A stretch of 52,072 bases of DNA from Alphaproteobacteria bacterium (GTDB lineage Bacteria > Pseudomonadota > Alphaproteobacteria > Caulobacterales > Hyphomonadaceae). The translations under genes were made by a program, and so were the position numbers. Location of the stretch: contig WGLW01000050.1 of assembly GCA_016125405.1 (NCBI GenBank), forward strand, positions 1-52,072. The letters run 5' to 3'. Below are positions 16,974 through 26,517 of the stretch, in pieces. The notes below the pieces were generated by a model. The model was not told the DNA's origin. It searched no databases and saw only the letters and a list, made by a program, of their open reading frames with translations. Positions within the stretch are counted from its first letter, which is position 1; each line of letters begins with the position of its first letter.

Positions 16974-18976
16974 GCGTTGAGGCCGAGTTCCGCATGCGCC
17001 AGCTCAAGGCTGGCCAGCACGTCGACGCCGATATGGATGAACTCGGCGACGCCTGCATCGCGCAGCTTCTGCTCCATCTCTCCCGGCCGGCCGGCGAGAT
17101 AGATGCGTCCGGCCCCGGCCGTGCGCAGGGCGAGGGCGACCAGAACCGCCTCGGTTTCGTAGCGCTTGTCTGAGCCGCAGATGCAGGCCAGCGAACAGCC
17201 GGATGACCGGAAGTCCGCCGCGATCTCGGCGGCGCCGCCGGTCGACGGCGCGGAGGCGATGCCCCCGGCGGCGAAGAAGTTCTGCGCGTACATCAACCGC
17301 GCCGAGTGCTCGGCCAGCGGCCCCAGCGCCGCGAGAAAGATCTTCGGCGCCTTGCCGCTGGCGGCGCGTTGGTCGGCCAGATCGCGTAGGCGCTCGAAGG
17401 GCTCCGAGAGGCGGATGGGCCAGAAGGGCTCCACTTCGGCGCCCGTCTCGCCGGTCTTGGCGATGTCGGCCAGTGTCGCCCGGTCGGCCGCCGCCGCACA
17501 CAGCGACGCCCAGCTCCGGTCGTCCGGCGCCTTGCCCGAGGCTTCGGCCGCCGAGCGGACAATGGCCGCCAGGTTCACTGTCTCGACCGTCGGCAGTTCT
17601 TCCGCGAGCAGCGGAAAATCGTTGACGCCGGTGATCCATTCCTTGCGGCGCGCGACGGCCTTCACGCGCTTGGCCCGCGCATCCGCCACGCCGATCTGGA
17701 AGCCGCCATTGGCCAGCGCCTGCAACACGCCGCCTTCGCTTTCGATCTGCTGGAACAGGCCCCAAGCCGCTTCAGCAAGGTCGCCGCCCAGCTTCTCGAT
17801 GGCCCACGAGCCGCCCGGCGCGTCAGTCACCTTGCCCAGGCTGGATTCCTCCTGCGCGATCACCTGCGTGTTGCGCGCGAGGCGCCGCGCCAGCTTGCCG
17901 GGAAGACCGATGGCGTCGGTGAAGGTGCGGACGGTCACGATGTCCGCGCCGCCGACGCCGGCCGCAAAGCAAGCCGCGGTATTGCGCAGCATGTTCACCC
18001 ACGGATCGCGCCGCGCCAGCATCCGCCGCGAGGTGACAGCCTGAAGCTTGATCGCCGCCGCGGATCCGCTGGCGCCAAAGGCTTCGGTGATCCGGCCCAG
18101 GATGCGCCTGGCCGCGCGCAGCTTCGACATTTCCACCTGATAGTCCGCGCCCACGCTGATGCAGGCGATCATCGCGCTCGCGGCGTCGTCAGCCGAAAGG
18201 CCGACCGTCATCAGCGCACGCATATATTCCGCAACGGAGGCTGCAAGAAACGAAAGCTCCTGCACGTCCGTGCCGCCGGCTTCGTGCACGGGCCGCGCAT
18301 CCGCGCGCAGGAACGTCGCCATCGGAAACTGCGCCCGGGCGTCGCGAACGAATTCCGCCGCCTCCGCCAGCTCCTGCGTGGCGGGGCCGGGCAGGCCGCC
18401 GGTCCGCGCGAGGGCGCCGATCGGGTCCACGTTGAAGGCGATCATCGCGCTTGCGGAGCGCTCGTCTCCAACCGCCGCCGCCAGCAGCGCCGCGAGCTCG
18501 ACGCCATGGGCCGAGGATGCGCCCGCCGCCTCAAGCGCGATCGTCGCCAGGTCCAGTTGCACGTCGGCGAGGATTTTCGAAAGGTCGGCCGCCGAGCGCG
18601 CCACCACGCCCTGTTCGCCGGCGGCGTCGACCCGCAGTTCGACCGACGACACGCCGCCCGTCAGCGCTTCCATCACCTCCGCGCCCGCCGTTGCCGGGTC
18701 GGGATGAACCACCACCTGCCGGATATCCCAGGGCAGGTAGGCGTCGGCCACCGGGCGGTCGCCTCGTGTGAAGGGCGCCAGGCCGGGGAGGCCGGAGGCG
18801 TCATGGGCCGAATCCCAGTCCGGAGCGCGGTAGAGCGGCTTGACCGCCACGCCATGCTCGGTTCGCGTCGTCAGCTTCTCGATGGGCGCGCCTTTCAGCG
18901 CCTTTTCCGCCAGTTCGAGCCACCTGGCCTCGTCGCCGGGCGGAAAATCAGCCGAAAGGGAGAGGTCATCACTCAT
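16970..18976 (-). CDS. mutA: methylmalonyl-CoA mutase, small subunit
   Basis: 668 residues homologous to the mutase barrel (GLAPFTRGDRP, YLPWDIRQVVVHPDP, DPWVNMLRNTAACFAAGVGG, ARNTQVIAQEESSLGKVTD), with a C-terminal cobalamin-like domain that has lost the cobalt-ligating motif. Where the large subunit has DGHDRG this protein has LGPLAEHSAR. It is therefore the non-catalytic partner of heterodimeric methylmalonyl-CoA mutase. ATG 18976 is chosen over one 16 codons upstream because the conserved region starts shortly after it. Unusually, the gene is not next to mutB. Confidence 0.9.
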   Translation of the reverse strand: MSDDLSLSADFPPGDEARWLELAEKALKGAPIEKLTTRTEHGVAVKPLYRAPDWDSAHDASGLPGLAPFTRGDRPVADAYLPWDIRQVVVHPDPATAGAEVMEALTGGVSSVELRVDAAGEQGVVARSAADLSKILADVQLDLATIALEAAGASSAHGVELAALLAAAVGDERSASAMIAFNVDPIGALARTGGLPGPATQELAEAAEFVRDARAQFPMATFLRADARPVHEAGGTDVQELSFLAASVAEYMRALMTVGLSADDAASAMIACISVGADYQVEMSKLRAARRILGRITEAFGASGSAAAIKLQAVTSRRMLARRDPWVNMLRNTAACFAAGVGGADIVTVRTFTDAIGLPGKLARRLARNTQVIAQEESSLGKVTDAPGGSWAIEKLGGDLAEAAWGLFQQIESEGGVLQALANGGFQIGVADARAKRVKAVARRKEWITGVNDFPLLAEELPTVETVNLAAIVRSAAEASGKAPDDRSWASLCAAAADRATLADIAKTGETGAEVEPFWPIRLSEPFERLRDLADQRAASGKAPKIFLAALGPLAEHSARLMYAQNFFAAGGIASAPSTGGAAEIAADFRSSGCSLACICGSDKRYETEAVLVALALRTAGAGRIYLAGRPGEMEQKLRDAGVAEFIHIGVDVLASLELAHAELGLNA

Positions 18977-19139
18977 ACAGCGCGGATTCCCGGCAGGTTC
19001 TGTTTGTCCGCGGCTAAGGGGCATTGCGCGGACGGTGCGTCAAGGGTCGCGGGGGATCCGCGGCGGGTTGCCGGACCGTCCCGCGCGGCTATGCTGCAAG
19101 TGTAACGGCGATTTCACCCCGTGTCAGGCAGGTAATCCC

Positions 19140-20126
19140 ATGGCGATCCCGGCGTCCCTCGCGAACCAGTTATCCCTGCCGGTGATCGGCTCCCCGCTGT
19201 TCATCATTTCCAACCCGGATCTGGTGCTGGCCCAGTGCATGGCGGGTGTTGTCGGCTCGTTCCCCTCGCTCAACGCCCGGCCCATCGAACAGCTCGACGA
19301 GTGGCTGTCGCAGATCAACGAGACGCTCGCCGCCGCGCGCACCGCAAATCCCGCAGCGAAGATCGCGCCCTACGCCGTCAACCTGATCGTCCACAAATCC
19401 AACAACCGTCTGGACGAAGATCTTGCGCTCTGCGTCAAGCACAAGGCGCCCATCGTCATCACCTCGCTGGGCGCCCGGCCCGAGGTCAACGAGGCGGTGC
19501 ATTCCTATGGCGGCATCGTCCTGCACGACATCATCAACATCGTTTTCGCCCACAAGGCGCTTGAGAAGGGCGCCGACGGCCTCATCGCCGTGTGCGCCGG
19601 GGCGGGCGGTCATGCCGGCGTACTCTCGCCCTTCGCGCTGATCCAGGAAATCCGCCAGTTCTTCGACGGGCCGCTGGCGCTGTCGGGCTCCATCGCCACC
19701 GGCTCCGCCATCCTCGCGGCCCAGGCCATGGGCGCGGACTTCGCCTATATCGGCACGGCGTTCATCCCCACCCACGAAGCGCGCGCGATGGACGGCTACA
19801 AGGACATGATCGTCGCCAGCGCCGCCAAGGACATCATCTATTCCAGCCTGTTCACCGGCGTGCATGGCAACTATCTCGCGCCCTCCGTCGCGGCCGCTGG
19901 CCTTGATCCCAACAACCTGCCCGAGGGCGACAAGTCGACCATGAACTTCGCCTCCGGCGGCTCCGCCAAGGCCAAGGCGTGGCGCGATATCTGGGGATCG
20001 GGGCAGGGCATCGGCGCAATCGAATCCCGCATGTCCGCCGGAGACTACGTGGCGCGCCTCAAGCGCGAATACGATGAGGCGCGAGCAAGTATGAATGTTG
20101 TGTCCGGCCAATTCGTTGCGGCGTAG
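19140..20126 (+). CDS. nitronate monooxygenase (NPD/2-nitropropane dioxygenase family)
   Basis: 328 residues. The TIM barrel with FMN-binding motifs is clear: LPVIGSPLFIISNPDL at the start, VCAGAGGHAGVLSPFALIQE with the conserved His region, ALSGSIATGSAILAAQAMGADFAYIGTAFI with the phosphate-binding Gly, and a C-terminal GQGIGAIESRMSAGDYVARL. It oxidises alkyl nitronates, or acts as an FMN enoyl reductase-like protein, in the cytoplasm. ATG 19140 follows CAGGCAGGTAATCCC. Length fits the family. The next gene begins right at its stop codon. Confidence 0.9.
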   Translation: MAIPASLANQLSLPVIGSPLFIISNPDLVLAQCMAGVVGSFPSLNARPIEQLDEWLSQINETLAAARTANPAAKIAPYAVNLIVHKSNNRLDEDLALCVKHKAPIVITSLGARPEVNEAVHSYGGIVLHDIINIVFAHKALEKGADGLIAVCAGAGGHAGVLSPFALIQEIRQFFDGPLALSGSIATGSAILAAQAMGADFAYIGTAFIPTHEARAMDGYKDMIVASAAKDIIYSSLFTGVHGNYLAPSVAAAGLDPNNLPEGDKSTMNFASGGSAKAKAWRDIWGSGQGIGAIESRMSAGDYVARLKREYDEARASMNVVSGQFVAA

Positions 20127-20804
20127 GTGGTGTCTGGTTTCGTGTCGCCAAAGGACTTCGTCCGAGAGGTGACGAAGAAGGCCGGTCTGAAGGTTCGCCT
20201 AACAACAGACATTCTTCAGGCGATACGGCCGAGATCGGCGGAGCTGGGTGACGGCCCGCTGGCGGCGATGACATTTTCTTGCCGGCGCTGGAACGATGCT
20301 TCCTACCTGATCAGGCTCTGTTTCGGTGCGATTGATCCACTGATTGAAGGCGCAATCGAAGCCTACATGAATTACGTACAAAGAGAGCGCGGCCGCAGAC
20401 TCCGCGGCCCAACCTGGCTGGGACTCACCATTGTCGCAAATCGGCAAAGCGCTGATGACGCGATATATGATGATCGGGCGAAAGCTGAATTCGAGCGATA
20501 CATTGTCGGTTGGTTCTCGACATGCCCAGAACAAAACACATCGGACATCGAAGCCGGTATTCGATCGCAGATCGAATCTGACTGGCAAACAGGGTCTTTT
20601 GCAACGCGCTTTGAACATCCTGAAGCGATATGCCGAAGGGCAGTTATCGCACGGGAGGTTTTTGGCTGGAGGTTTCCAAGCAATGCCGAGCTTGAGCGCC
20701 GCTTGGCAAAAGATTGCCACGAACCTGCGCGCGAGAGTCTCGCGGCCTTCATTGATTGGTGGGAAAAAGAGGGGCGAGTGACGCGAGAGGGAAATCGCGA
20801 TTGA
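20127..20804 (+). CDS. hypothetical protein, no recognised domain
   Basis: About 225 residues if translation begins at the GTG directly after the upstream TAG; GTG codons at 20130 and 20142 are alternatives. The protein is mixed in charge, Trp-rich toward the end (EVFGWRFPSNAELERRL, FIDWWEKEGRVTREG), and has no signal or membrane helix. Base composition looks lower in GC than both neighbours and rarer codons (ATA, AGA, CTA) occur, which suggests recent acquisition. The antisense frame is also open but is Arg/Cys-rich and less protein-like. I recognise no family. Confidence 0.6.
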   Translation: MVSGFVSPKDFVREVTKKAGLKVRLTTDILQAIRPRSAELGDGPLAAMTFSCRRWNDASYLIRLCFGAIDPLIEGAIEAYMNYVQRERGRRLRGPTWLGLTIVANRQSADDAIYDDRAKAEFERYIVGWFSTCPEQNTSDIEAGIRSQIESDWQTGSFATRFEHPEAICRRAVIAREVFGWRFPSNAELERRLAKDCHEPARESLAAFIDWWEKEGRVTREGNRD

Positions 20805-20811
20805 GCTGCTC

Positions 20812-20829
20812 ACGCTCGCATGCGAGTGT
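20812..20829. promoter_or_regulatory. palindrome upstream of the sulfotransferase gene
   Basis: CTCGCATGCGAG (20815-20826) is a perfect 12-bp palindrome, extended to 18 bases by A-T, C-G and one G-T pair. It lies 34-51 bases before the sulfotransferase ATG. With no loop it fits a dimeric protein site better than a terminator. Inference only. Confidence 0.3.
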
Positions 20830-20862
20830 CCTTATGACGGGGCAGGACGGGGAGGTCTGGAC

Positions 20863-21543
20863 ATGTCGTTGAAAGTTGTTGGCGCCGGGTTTGGCCGCAC
20901 GGGCACGGTTTCACTGAAGGTGGCGCTCGAACAGCTTGGCTTCGGCCCCACCTACCACATGAGCGAGGTCTTCCAGAACCCGCCGCACCTGCAGATGTGG
21001 ATCGACGCCGCTGACGGGAAGCCAGACTGGGACAAGCTGTTCGATGGCTACCAGTCGTCGGTAGATTTTCCGGCCTGCAGTTTCTGGAAGGAGCTTTACA
21101 AGGCCAACCCCGGCTCGAAGGTCCTCTTGTCGGTGCGCGACCCGGAGCAATGGTTCGAGTCGACCCAGATCACGATCGCGAACCCGCGCTTCATGGACGG
21201 GATCAAGGGAACGAAGTTCGAAGAGCTGAACGCCAAGGCGATCTGGCCGCAGTTCAACGGAAAGATCCACGACCGCGACAACATGGTGGCTGCCTTCAAG
21301 CGTCACACCGAAGAGGTCAAGGCGGCGATCCCCGCGGAGGACCTGCTGGTCTACGACGTCCGCGAGGGCTGGGAGCCCCTGTGCAAATTTCTCGGCGTGC
21401 CCGTTCCCGACGCGCCGTTCCCGCGCACCAATCCCCGCGAGGAGTTCGCCGCCATCATTGACATGATCATCGGCGGCACGATGTCGAACGACAACCCGAA
21501 CCTCCCGCCGGGCGTCAAGGCGGCGCTGATGCCGAAGGCTTAG
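20863..21543 (+). CDS. sulfotransferase family protein
   Basis: 226 residues. The N-terminal KVVGAGFGRTGTVSLKVALE is the P-loop-like 5'-phosphosulfate binding motif of the small bacterial/eukaryotic sulfotransferase family. SKVLLSVRDPEQWFEST carries the 3'-phosphate-binding Arg region, and EDLLVYDVREGWEPLCKFLG is the family's C-terminal helix. It would transfer sulfate from PAPS to an unknown acceptor. The ATG at 20863 follows GGGGAGGTCTGGAC. Confidence 0.88.
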   Translation: MSLKVVGAGFGRTGTVSLKVALEQLGFGPTYHMSEVFQNPPHLQMWIDAADGKPDWDKLFDGYQSSVDFPACSFWKELYKANPGSKVLLSVRDPEQWFESTQITIANPRFMDGIKGTKFEELNAKAIWPQFNGKIHDRDNMVAAFKRHTEEVKAAIPAEDLLVYDVREGWEPLCKFLGVPVPDAPFPRTNPREEFAAIIDMIIGGTMSNDNPNLPPGVKAALMPKA

Positions 21544-21631
21544 GAGGGCGACGCGAGCCGCTCGATCTCGACTTGCCACCGGAACCGGCTATTCAGTCAG
21601 TCCCGATCGCATTCCCCTGGTCAGCTCCCCC

Positions 21632-22639
21632 ATGATCACCGATCCGCTCCGCGACCTTCCGACCTTTTCTGACATCGAGAGCGCAGCCCGCCGTCTTGAG
21701 GGTGTCGCGTTCCATACGCCGCTGCTGCGCAACGAGGCGCTGGATACAGCCATCGGCGCGCCTGTCTGGATCAAGCCCGAAACGCTCCAGCGCACGGGCT
21801 CCTTCAAGATGCGCGGCGCCTGGAACCGCATCAGTCGCATACCCGAGGCGGATCAGGCCAAAGGCGTCGTCGCCTTTTCCTCCGGCAACCACGCGCAGGG
21901 CGTCGCCGAAAGCGCCCGCATCCTGGGTCTAAAGGCGACCATCGTGATGCCCTCGGATGCGCCGCAGTCCAAGATCGCCAGCGCGCGGGCGCGCGGCGCG
22001 GAGGTGCGGCTCTACAACCGCAATGGCGAGAGCCGCGAGGCGATCGCCGCCGAGATCGCGGAGAGGACGGGCGCGACGACGATCAAGCCGTTCGACGACG
22101 CCTGGATCATGGCCGGGCAGGGAACCGCCGGATACGAAGCGGGCGCTGACGCCAAGGCCATGGGCGTGCATTTCGGCAGCGTGATCTGCAACGCCTCGGG
22201 CGGCGGATTGCTGGCGGGCGTCGCGCTCGCCTTCGAGGAAATATGGCCCTACGCGGAAGTCTACGCCGCCGAGCCGGAAGGCCACGACGACCTGATTCGT
22301 TCGCTCGCCGCCGGTCGCATCGTCTCCAACGCGCCGGGCAGCCGCTCTATCGCCGACGCGTTGATGGCGCCCGAGCCCGGCGTGCTGCCGTTCCAGATCC
22401 ACCAGCGGCGCGTGGCGGGCGGCTTTGCCGCGACCAACGACCAGTTGCTGGACGCGATGTCGTTCGCTTTCCATCATCTCAATCTGGTGGTGGAGCCCGG
22501 CGGCGCGGCCGCGCTGGCCGTGCTTCTGGCCAATCGCGAATACTTCGCGGCGCGCGCTCCGGTGTTGTTGGTTCTCACCGGCGCGAACGTCGATCCGGAG
22601 ATATTCGCCCAAGCGATATCGCGGCCGCCCCTAGCCTAG
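21632..22639 (+). CDS. PLP-dependent threonine/serine dehydratase-like enzyme
   Basis: 335 residues of fold-type II PLP enzyme. TGSFKMRGAWNRI holds the Schiff-base Lys, FSSGNHAQGVA the cofactor-contacting Asn/His, NASGGGLLAGVAL the glycine loop for phosphate, and LTGANVDP the C-terminal strand. It deaminates Thr/Ser to 2-oxo acids, or acts as a related racemase or hydroxyaspartate dehydratase. There is no ACT or regulatory domain, so it is the unregulated (TdcB-length) type. Start ATG 21632. It converges on the lytic transglycosylase 1 bp away. Confidence 0.87.
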   Translation: MITDPLRDLPTFSDIESAARRLEGVAFHTPLLRNEALDTAIGAPVWIKPETLQRTGSFKMRGAWNRISRIPEADQAKGVVAFSSGNHAQGVAESARILGLKATIVMPSDAPQSKIASARARGAEVRLYNRNGESREAIAAEIAERTGATTIKPFDDAWIMAGQGTAGYEAGADAKAMGVHFGSVICNASGGGLLAGVALAFEEIWPYAEVYAAEPEGHDDLIRSLAAGRIVSNAPGSRSIADALMAPEPGVLPFQIHQRRVAGGFAATNDQLLDAMSFAFHHLNLVVEPGGAAALAVLLANREYFAARAPVLLVLTGANVDPEIFAQAISRPPLA

Positions 22640-22640
22640 T

Positions 22641-24971
22641 TCAGTGCTCGGACAGCGGGTCCGGATCGGAGTCGGCATTCTCGTCCTCGCCCGGCGGGTT
22701 CGCCAGCAGAGGAGACGGCGTCTCGGCGTCCTGCTGCGCGTCGATTTCGGACTTAACCTCCGAGGTATCCGGCGCCGCATCCGGCTCAGCCGCATCGGCA
22801 GACGAGGGCGCCGAGGCCAGCGCCGAGGCGAGGTTCGGGATTTCCGGCAACGGCTCGGTGTCCGGCACGGGTCCCTGATGCCCGCGATGCAGGTCGGCGC
22901 TCAGCGTTATGCGCATCGGCTTGCCCGCCAGCCGCTGGCGATAGACTTCCATGTTCTCCAGCACGCGCTGAACGTAGTTGCGCGTTTCGGAAAACGGGAT
23001 GCTCTCGATCCATTGCACCGGGTCGACCTGACCGCGCGGATCTCCGTAATCATCCACCCACTGCCGCACGCGCGAGGGCCCGGCATTGTAGGCGGCGACG
23101 GCCATGATGTACGAGCCCTCGTACTGGTTCACCAGATCGTCGAGGAAGGCGCGGCCCACTTTCAGGCTGTAATTGGCGTCGTCGGTCAGCCAGTTCTCAC
23201 GGAACGGCATCCCCACCTTGCGCGCCTCCGCCTGCGCGTAGCGCGGGATCAACTGCATCAGCCCGCGCGCGTCGGCCGAACTCACGGCCTGCGGATTGAA
23301 CTCGCTTTCCTGTCGCGACAGCGCCAGCACCAGCGCCGGTTCGGCTGCGCCCGAGCGCGGGGATTTCGGCAGGTCGATCGTCGGGAACACGGCGTCCGGC
23401 GCAACCAGGCCGCGCGCCAGTCCGGCTTTCCCGCCGCGAACCGCCGCACGCATCTCCAGATATCCGCTGGCGATGTCGAACAGCATCTGGTGTTCCTGGG
23501 CGGAGTTCAGCTGGTCGTCGATGGCGTTCGAGAACCGCTCGAACGCCGCCAATCGGCCGGTCTCTGCGAGCAGGATCGCCGCGCGCACGATGGGGCGCTG
23601 GGTGAAGGCGGCGCGGTCGGCGTCCGTCGGCGGCTTGATCGGATCAAACTTCAGCAGCGTGGCGTCGGGCGCGTTGGCGATGATCTTCTCCGCCGCCAGC
23701 TGGCCGTAGAATACGTAAGGATACTTCGCCGCGTCCTGATAGGCGGCGTAAGCCTCGACGGTGCGCTTCTGCGCTTCCAGCGCCTCGCCGAGCCAGTAGC
23801 CGGCGCGCGCCAGACTGATCGGCGTGGTGACGCCATCGCCGAACGTGCGGAAATGGCCCTCCGCCTTCACCGGATCATTGAGCTTGGTCAGCGCCAGCCA
23901 TCCGGCCACCCATTCGGCGTCGCGGAATCCCTCGCCGGTCGTCAGCCCGTGCTGCGAGGCGAGCATGTAGGCGGTGTTGTAGTCCTTCAGCCGGATCAGG
24001 CGGCGCACGACAGACTGCTTCTCGTCCCAGATGTCGTCGCGGGCGTATTCCGGCGCTGCAAGGCCGTTGATGCGCAACAGCAGCTCCAGCTCGCCGTCAT
24101 CCTGCCCGCGCCGGTCGCGCCAGCGCGCCCGCTCGTAAAGCAGGCCCGGATCGTCCTGCAGGTCGTCGGGCACCGCCTGCACCAGCGGGTCGACCTTGCG
24201 GTAGTTCTTGGCCAGCGCAATCCGCGCCTCCACCAGCTTGCGCCGGTCGGAGGTCAGCTTGGATTCCATCGCCTTGGCGCCGGAATAATCGCCGCGCCAC
24301 AACAGCAGGTCAGCACGCGCCCAGTTGTCGTCAGGCGTCAGATACTGGCCGTAGGTCGCTTCCATCGTCTTCGCTGCATCGGACGACATCTGCCGCGTCC
24401 GCCACGCCGTGCGCACCACGTTGATCATGTCGTCGCGCATCGCCTGGGAATTGTAGGCGTCGGCCAGCGCCAGCACGCCTTCGCCGGTCGCGGGCCCGTG
24501 CGCCTTCAGCCAGGCGATCCGCTGGGTGGCCGTCAGCGTCGACGTCATGATGGTGATTTCGGCCTGCGCCGAAATCTTGCTGGTGTCCGGCCAGCCCTTG
24601 AACTCGTCCAACGCCTTCGACAGGTCGGAAAACCCGATGCCGGAATTGCCGTCGATCGCCATGCGCCAGCGCACCAGCGCCCGGGCGCCGGGGTCGCTGA
24701 TCCGGCCCAATTCGCGGCGCACCTCGATCCAGCGGTTGTCGTCCGCAGAATCCAGCGCCTTGTCGAGCGCGGCGAATTCCGGCCCGGCGAGCCATGTGGA
24801 CTGATGCACCTCCGCCGGCTTCAACGAGGGCGGGCGAGGGGTCTGGGCGGCGGCTGCGGCGCCCGATGCGACGGCAAGGCTTGTCACAATCGCGCCCAGA
24901 AGGCGACGCGCCTGCTTGCCAAACCGGTCATTGGACGGAATATCCGCCGAATCGCCGCGCGGGCCGGACAT
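22641..24971 (-). CDS. Slt70-type lytic transglycosylase
   Basis: 776 residues. An N-terminal signal ([20 protein letters not shown]) is preceded by a long charged n-region. A superhelical alpha-solenoid of about 480 residues follows, then the SLT domain. [20 protein letters not shown] carries the catalytic Glu, and [24 protein letters not shown] and [18 protein letters not shown] are hallmark motifs. It cleaves peptidoglycan to 1,6-anhydro-MurNAc in the periplasm. The Pro/Glu/Asp-rich tail of about 90 residues is an addition. Its start lies only 34 bp from the divergent dapA start. Confidence 0.92.
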   Translation of the reverse strand: MSGPRGDSADIPSNDRFGKQARRLLGAIVTSLAVASGAAAAAQTPRPPSLKPAEVHQSTWLAGPEFAALDKALDSADDNRWIEVRRELGRISDPGARALVRWRMAIDGNSGIGFSDLSKALDEFKGWPDTSKISAQAEITIMTSTLTATQRIAWLKAHGPATGEGVLALADAYNSQAMRDDMINVVRTAWRTRQMSSDAAKTMEATYGQYLTPDDNWARADLLLWRGDYSGAKAMESKLTSDRRKLVEARIALAKNYRKVDPLVQAVPDDLQDDPGLLYERARWRDRRGQDDGELELLLRINGLAAPEYARDDIWDEKQSVVRRLIRLKDYNTAYMLASQHGLTTGEGFRDAEWVAGWLALTKLNDPVKAEGHFRTFGDGVTTPISLARAGYWLGEALEAQKRTVEAYAAYQDAAKYPYVFYGQLAAEKIIANAPDATLLKFDPIKPPTDADRAAFTQRPIVRAAILLAETGRLAAFERFSNAIDDQLNSAQEHQMLFDIASGYLEMRAAVRGGKAGLARGLVAPDAVFPTIDLPKSPRSGAAEPALVLALSRQESEFNPQAVSSADARGLMQLIPRYAQAEARKVGMPFRENWLTDDANYSLKVGRAFLDDLVNQYEGSYIMAVAAYNAGPSRVRQWVDDYGDPRGQVDPVQWIESIPFSETRNYVQRVLENMEVYRQRLAGKPMRITLSADLHRGHQGPVPDTEPLPEIPNLASALASAPSSADAAEPDAAPDTSEVKSEIDAQQDAETPSPLLANPPGEDENADSDPDPLSEH

Positions 24972-25005
24972 GCCGCCCCGCTTTCCCAGGCTTTCGGAGA
25001 CGGAA

Positions 25006-25881
25006 ATGTTCAGAGGGTCGATCCCCGCGCTTGTCACGCCCTTCCGCGATGGAGCGGTGGACGACAAGGCGTTCGCGGCCCTGGTCGAGCGCCAGATCGC
25101 CGCCGGCTCTTCCGCGCTCGTTCCCTGCGGCACGACGGGCGAATCCACCACGCTCTCGCACGAAGAGCACCGCCACGTGGTCGAGCTCTGCGTGAAAACG
25201 GCGGCGGGTCGCGTTCCGGTCATCGCGGGGGCGGGCTCCAATTCAACTGCGGAGGCGAAAAGCCTCCTGGCGCATGCCAAGGCGGTCGGGGCGCATGCGG
25301 CCCTTGTCGTCAGCCCCTATTACAACCGGCCTACTCAAGAAGGGGTTTACGCCCATTACAAGGCGCTGACAGAGGCGGTTCAGCTTCCGATCTTTGTTTA
25401 TAATGTTCCTGTTCGGACCGGCGGCGACGTTACGCCCGAAACCATGGGCCGACTCGCGAAATTGCCAAATATCGTCGGGGTGAAGGACGCCTCCGCCCAG
25501 CTGGACCGGGTGGCCCGGCATACTGCCTTGTGCGGCAAGGATTTCATCCAGATTTCGGGCGAAGACCCCACGGCGGTCGGGTTCAACGCCATGGGCGGCG
25601 TCGGTTGCATTTCCGTGACGGCCAACGTCGCGCCCGAGGCCTGCGCCAAGCTCCAGGCGGCCTGCGCGAAGGGCGATTACGCCGAGGCCCGCCGGATCAA
25701 CGACACGCTGGCCCGGCTCCACCGCGCCATGTTCCTTGAATCCAGCCCGTCCTGTCCGAAATACGCCCTGTCCCTTCTGGGACTTTGTTCCGACGAGGTC
25801 CGGCTGCCGATCCTGCCGGTCCAGTCCGAAGCCGCGCGCGCGGAAATCTCCGCCGCCATGAAGGAAGCCGGGGTGCTCTGA
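25006..25881 (+). CDS. dapA: 4-hydroxy-tetrahydrodipicolinate synthase
   Basis: 291 residues, the standard DapA length. [15 protein letters not shown] holds the Thr-Thr proton relay (43-44), YYNRPTQEG the Tyr pair, [15 protein letters not shown] the catalytic Tyr 132 and substrate-binding Arg 137, and IVGVKDAS the Schiff-base Lys 160. It condenses pyruvate with aspartate semialdehyde in lysine/diaminopimelate synthesis. ATG 25006 follows GGAGACGGAA and gives the conserved [12 protein letters not shown] start. Its TGA overlaps the smpB ATG, so dapA-smpB is one coupled operon. Confidence 0.96.
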   Translation: MFRGSIPALVTPFRDGAVDDKAFAALVERQIAAGSSALVPCGTTGESTTLSHEEHRHVVELCVKTAAGRVPVIAGAGSNSTAEAKSLLAHAKAVGAHAALVVSPYYNRPTQEGVYAHYKALTEAVQLPIFVYNVPVRTGGDVTPETMGRLAKLPNIVGVKDASAQLDRVARHTALCGKDFIQISGEDPTAVGFNAMGGVGCISVTANVAPEACAKLQAACAKGDYAEARRINDTLARLHRAMFLESSPSCPKYALSLLGLCSDEVRLPILPVQSEAARAEISAAMKEAGVL

Positions 25882-26363
25882 TGGCCCCCAAACCCAGCGC
25901 ACGGGAAAAGGCGCGCAAGCTGATCGCCGAAAACCGGCAGGCGCGCCGCAACTACGAGATCGAGGACACCTACGAGGCCGGCATCTCGCTGCTCGGCACC
26001 GAGGTGAAGTCCCTGCGCGCCGGGCGGGCCAACATCGCCGAGAGCTATGCGCGCGAGGAGGACGGCGAGATCGTGCTCGTCAACGCCACCATCCCGGTCT
26101 ATCCGCCCGCCGCCCAGTTCAACCACGAGCCCGGCCGCAAGCGGAAGCTGCTCCTCAAGAAGAAGGAGATGGCGAGGCTGATCCTCGGCGTCGACAAGGA
26201 AGGCCGCACGCTGGTTCCGTTGAAGATGTACTTCAACGACCGCGGCCTTGCGAAAGTCGAACTCGGCCTCGGCCGCGGCCGCAAGGCCATCGACAAGCGC
26301 GACGTCGAAAAACAGCGCGACTGGAACCGCCAGAAGGGCCGCCTGCTGCGCGACCGGGGCTAG
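25881..26363 (+). CDS. smpB: SsrA-binding protein SmpB
   Basis: 160 residues. [20 protein letters not shown] is the conserved oligonucleotide-binding fold start, [15 protein letters not shown] the family signature, and the basic tail ([20 protein letters not shown]) decodes in the empty A site with tmRNA. SmpB is essential for trans-translation rescue of stalled ribosomes. The ATG shares its A with the dapA TGA. The tmRNA gene is not in this window. The 154 bases after it hold no gene. Confidence 0.96.
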   Translation: MAPKPSAREKARKLIAENRQARRNYEIEDTYEAGISLLGTEVKSLRAGRANIAESYAREEDGEIVLVNATIPVYPPAAQFNHEPGRKRKLLLKKKEMARLILGVDKEGRTLVPLKMYFNDRGLAKVELGLGRGRKAIDKRDVEKQRDWNRQKGRLLRDRG

Positions 26364-26408
26364 CGGCGCGCAAGGCGAAGTCCGCCGCTTCCAAAATACA
26401 GACGCCTG

Positions 26409-26463
26409 AACCGGCAGCCGGTTTGTCGTGCGGTGCAACAAAGCCTGTCGATTGCCAACCGGC
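26409..26463. repeat. AACCGGC inverted repeats upstream of the PQQ alcohol dehydrogenase
   Basis: AACCGGC-A-GCCGGTT (26409-26423) is a perfect 15-base palindrome. A third copy AACCGGC occurs at 26457-26463, so GCCGGTT at 26417-26423 could pair with either copy. The set ends 55 bases before the dehydrogenase ATG. It may be a regulator site or a switch between two hairpins. Inference only. Confidence 0.35.
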
Positions 26464-26517
26464 AGGCTTGCCGTCAGGTTGCGCCCACAAGAACACGACA
26501 AATCAGGGCGAGGGAAC

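Noticed and set aside
20199-20813. minus-strand 204-codon frame overlapping the orphan gene at 20127
   Set aside because: Rich in Arg and Cys, no plausible ribosome site; the plus-strand frame has better charge balance and abuts the upstream gene.
22644-25403. 919-codon open frame on the plus strand, opposite the lytic transglycosylase
   Set aside because: It mirrors a well-supported gene, is Arg/Gly/Val-rich without any domain, and arises from high GC at third positions.
26364-26517. tmRNA gene next to smpB
   Set aside because: No tRNA-Ala-like ends or tag-peptide frame could be found in this gap.
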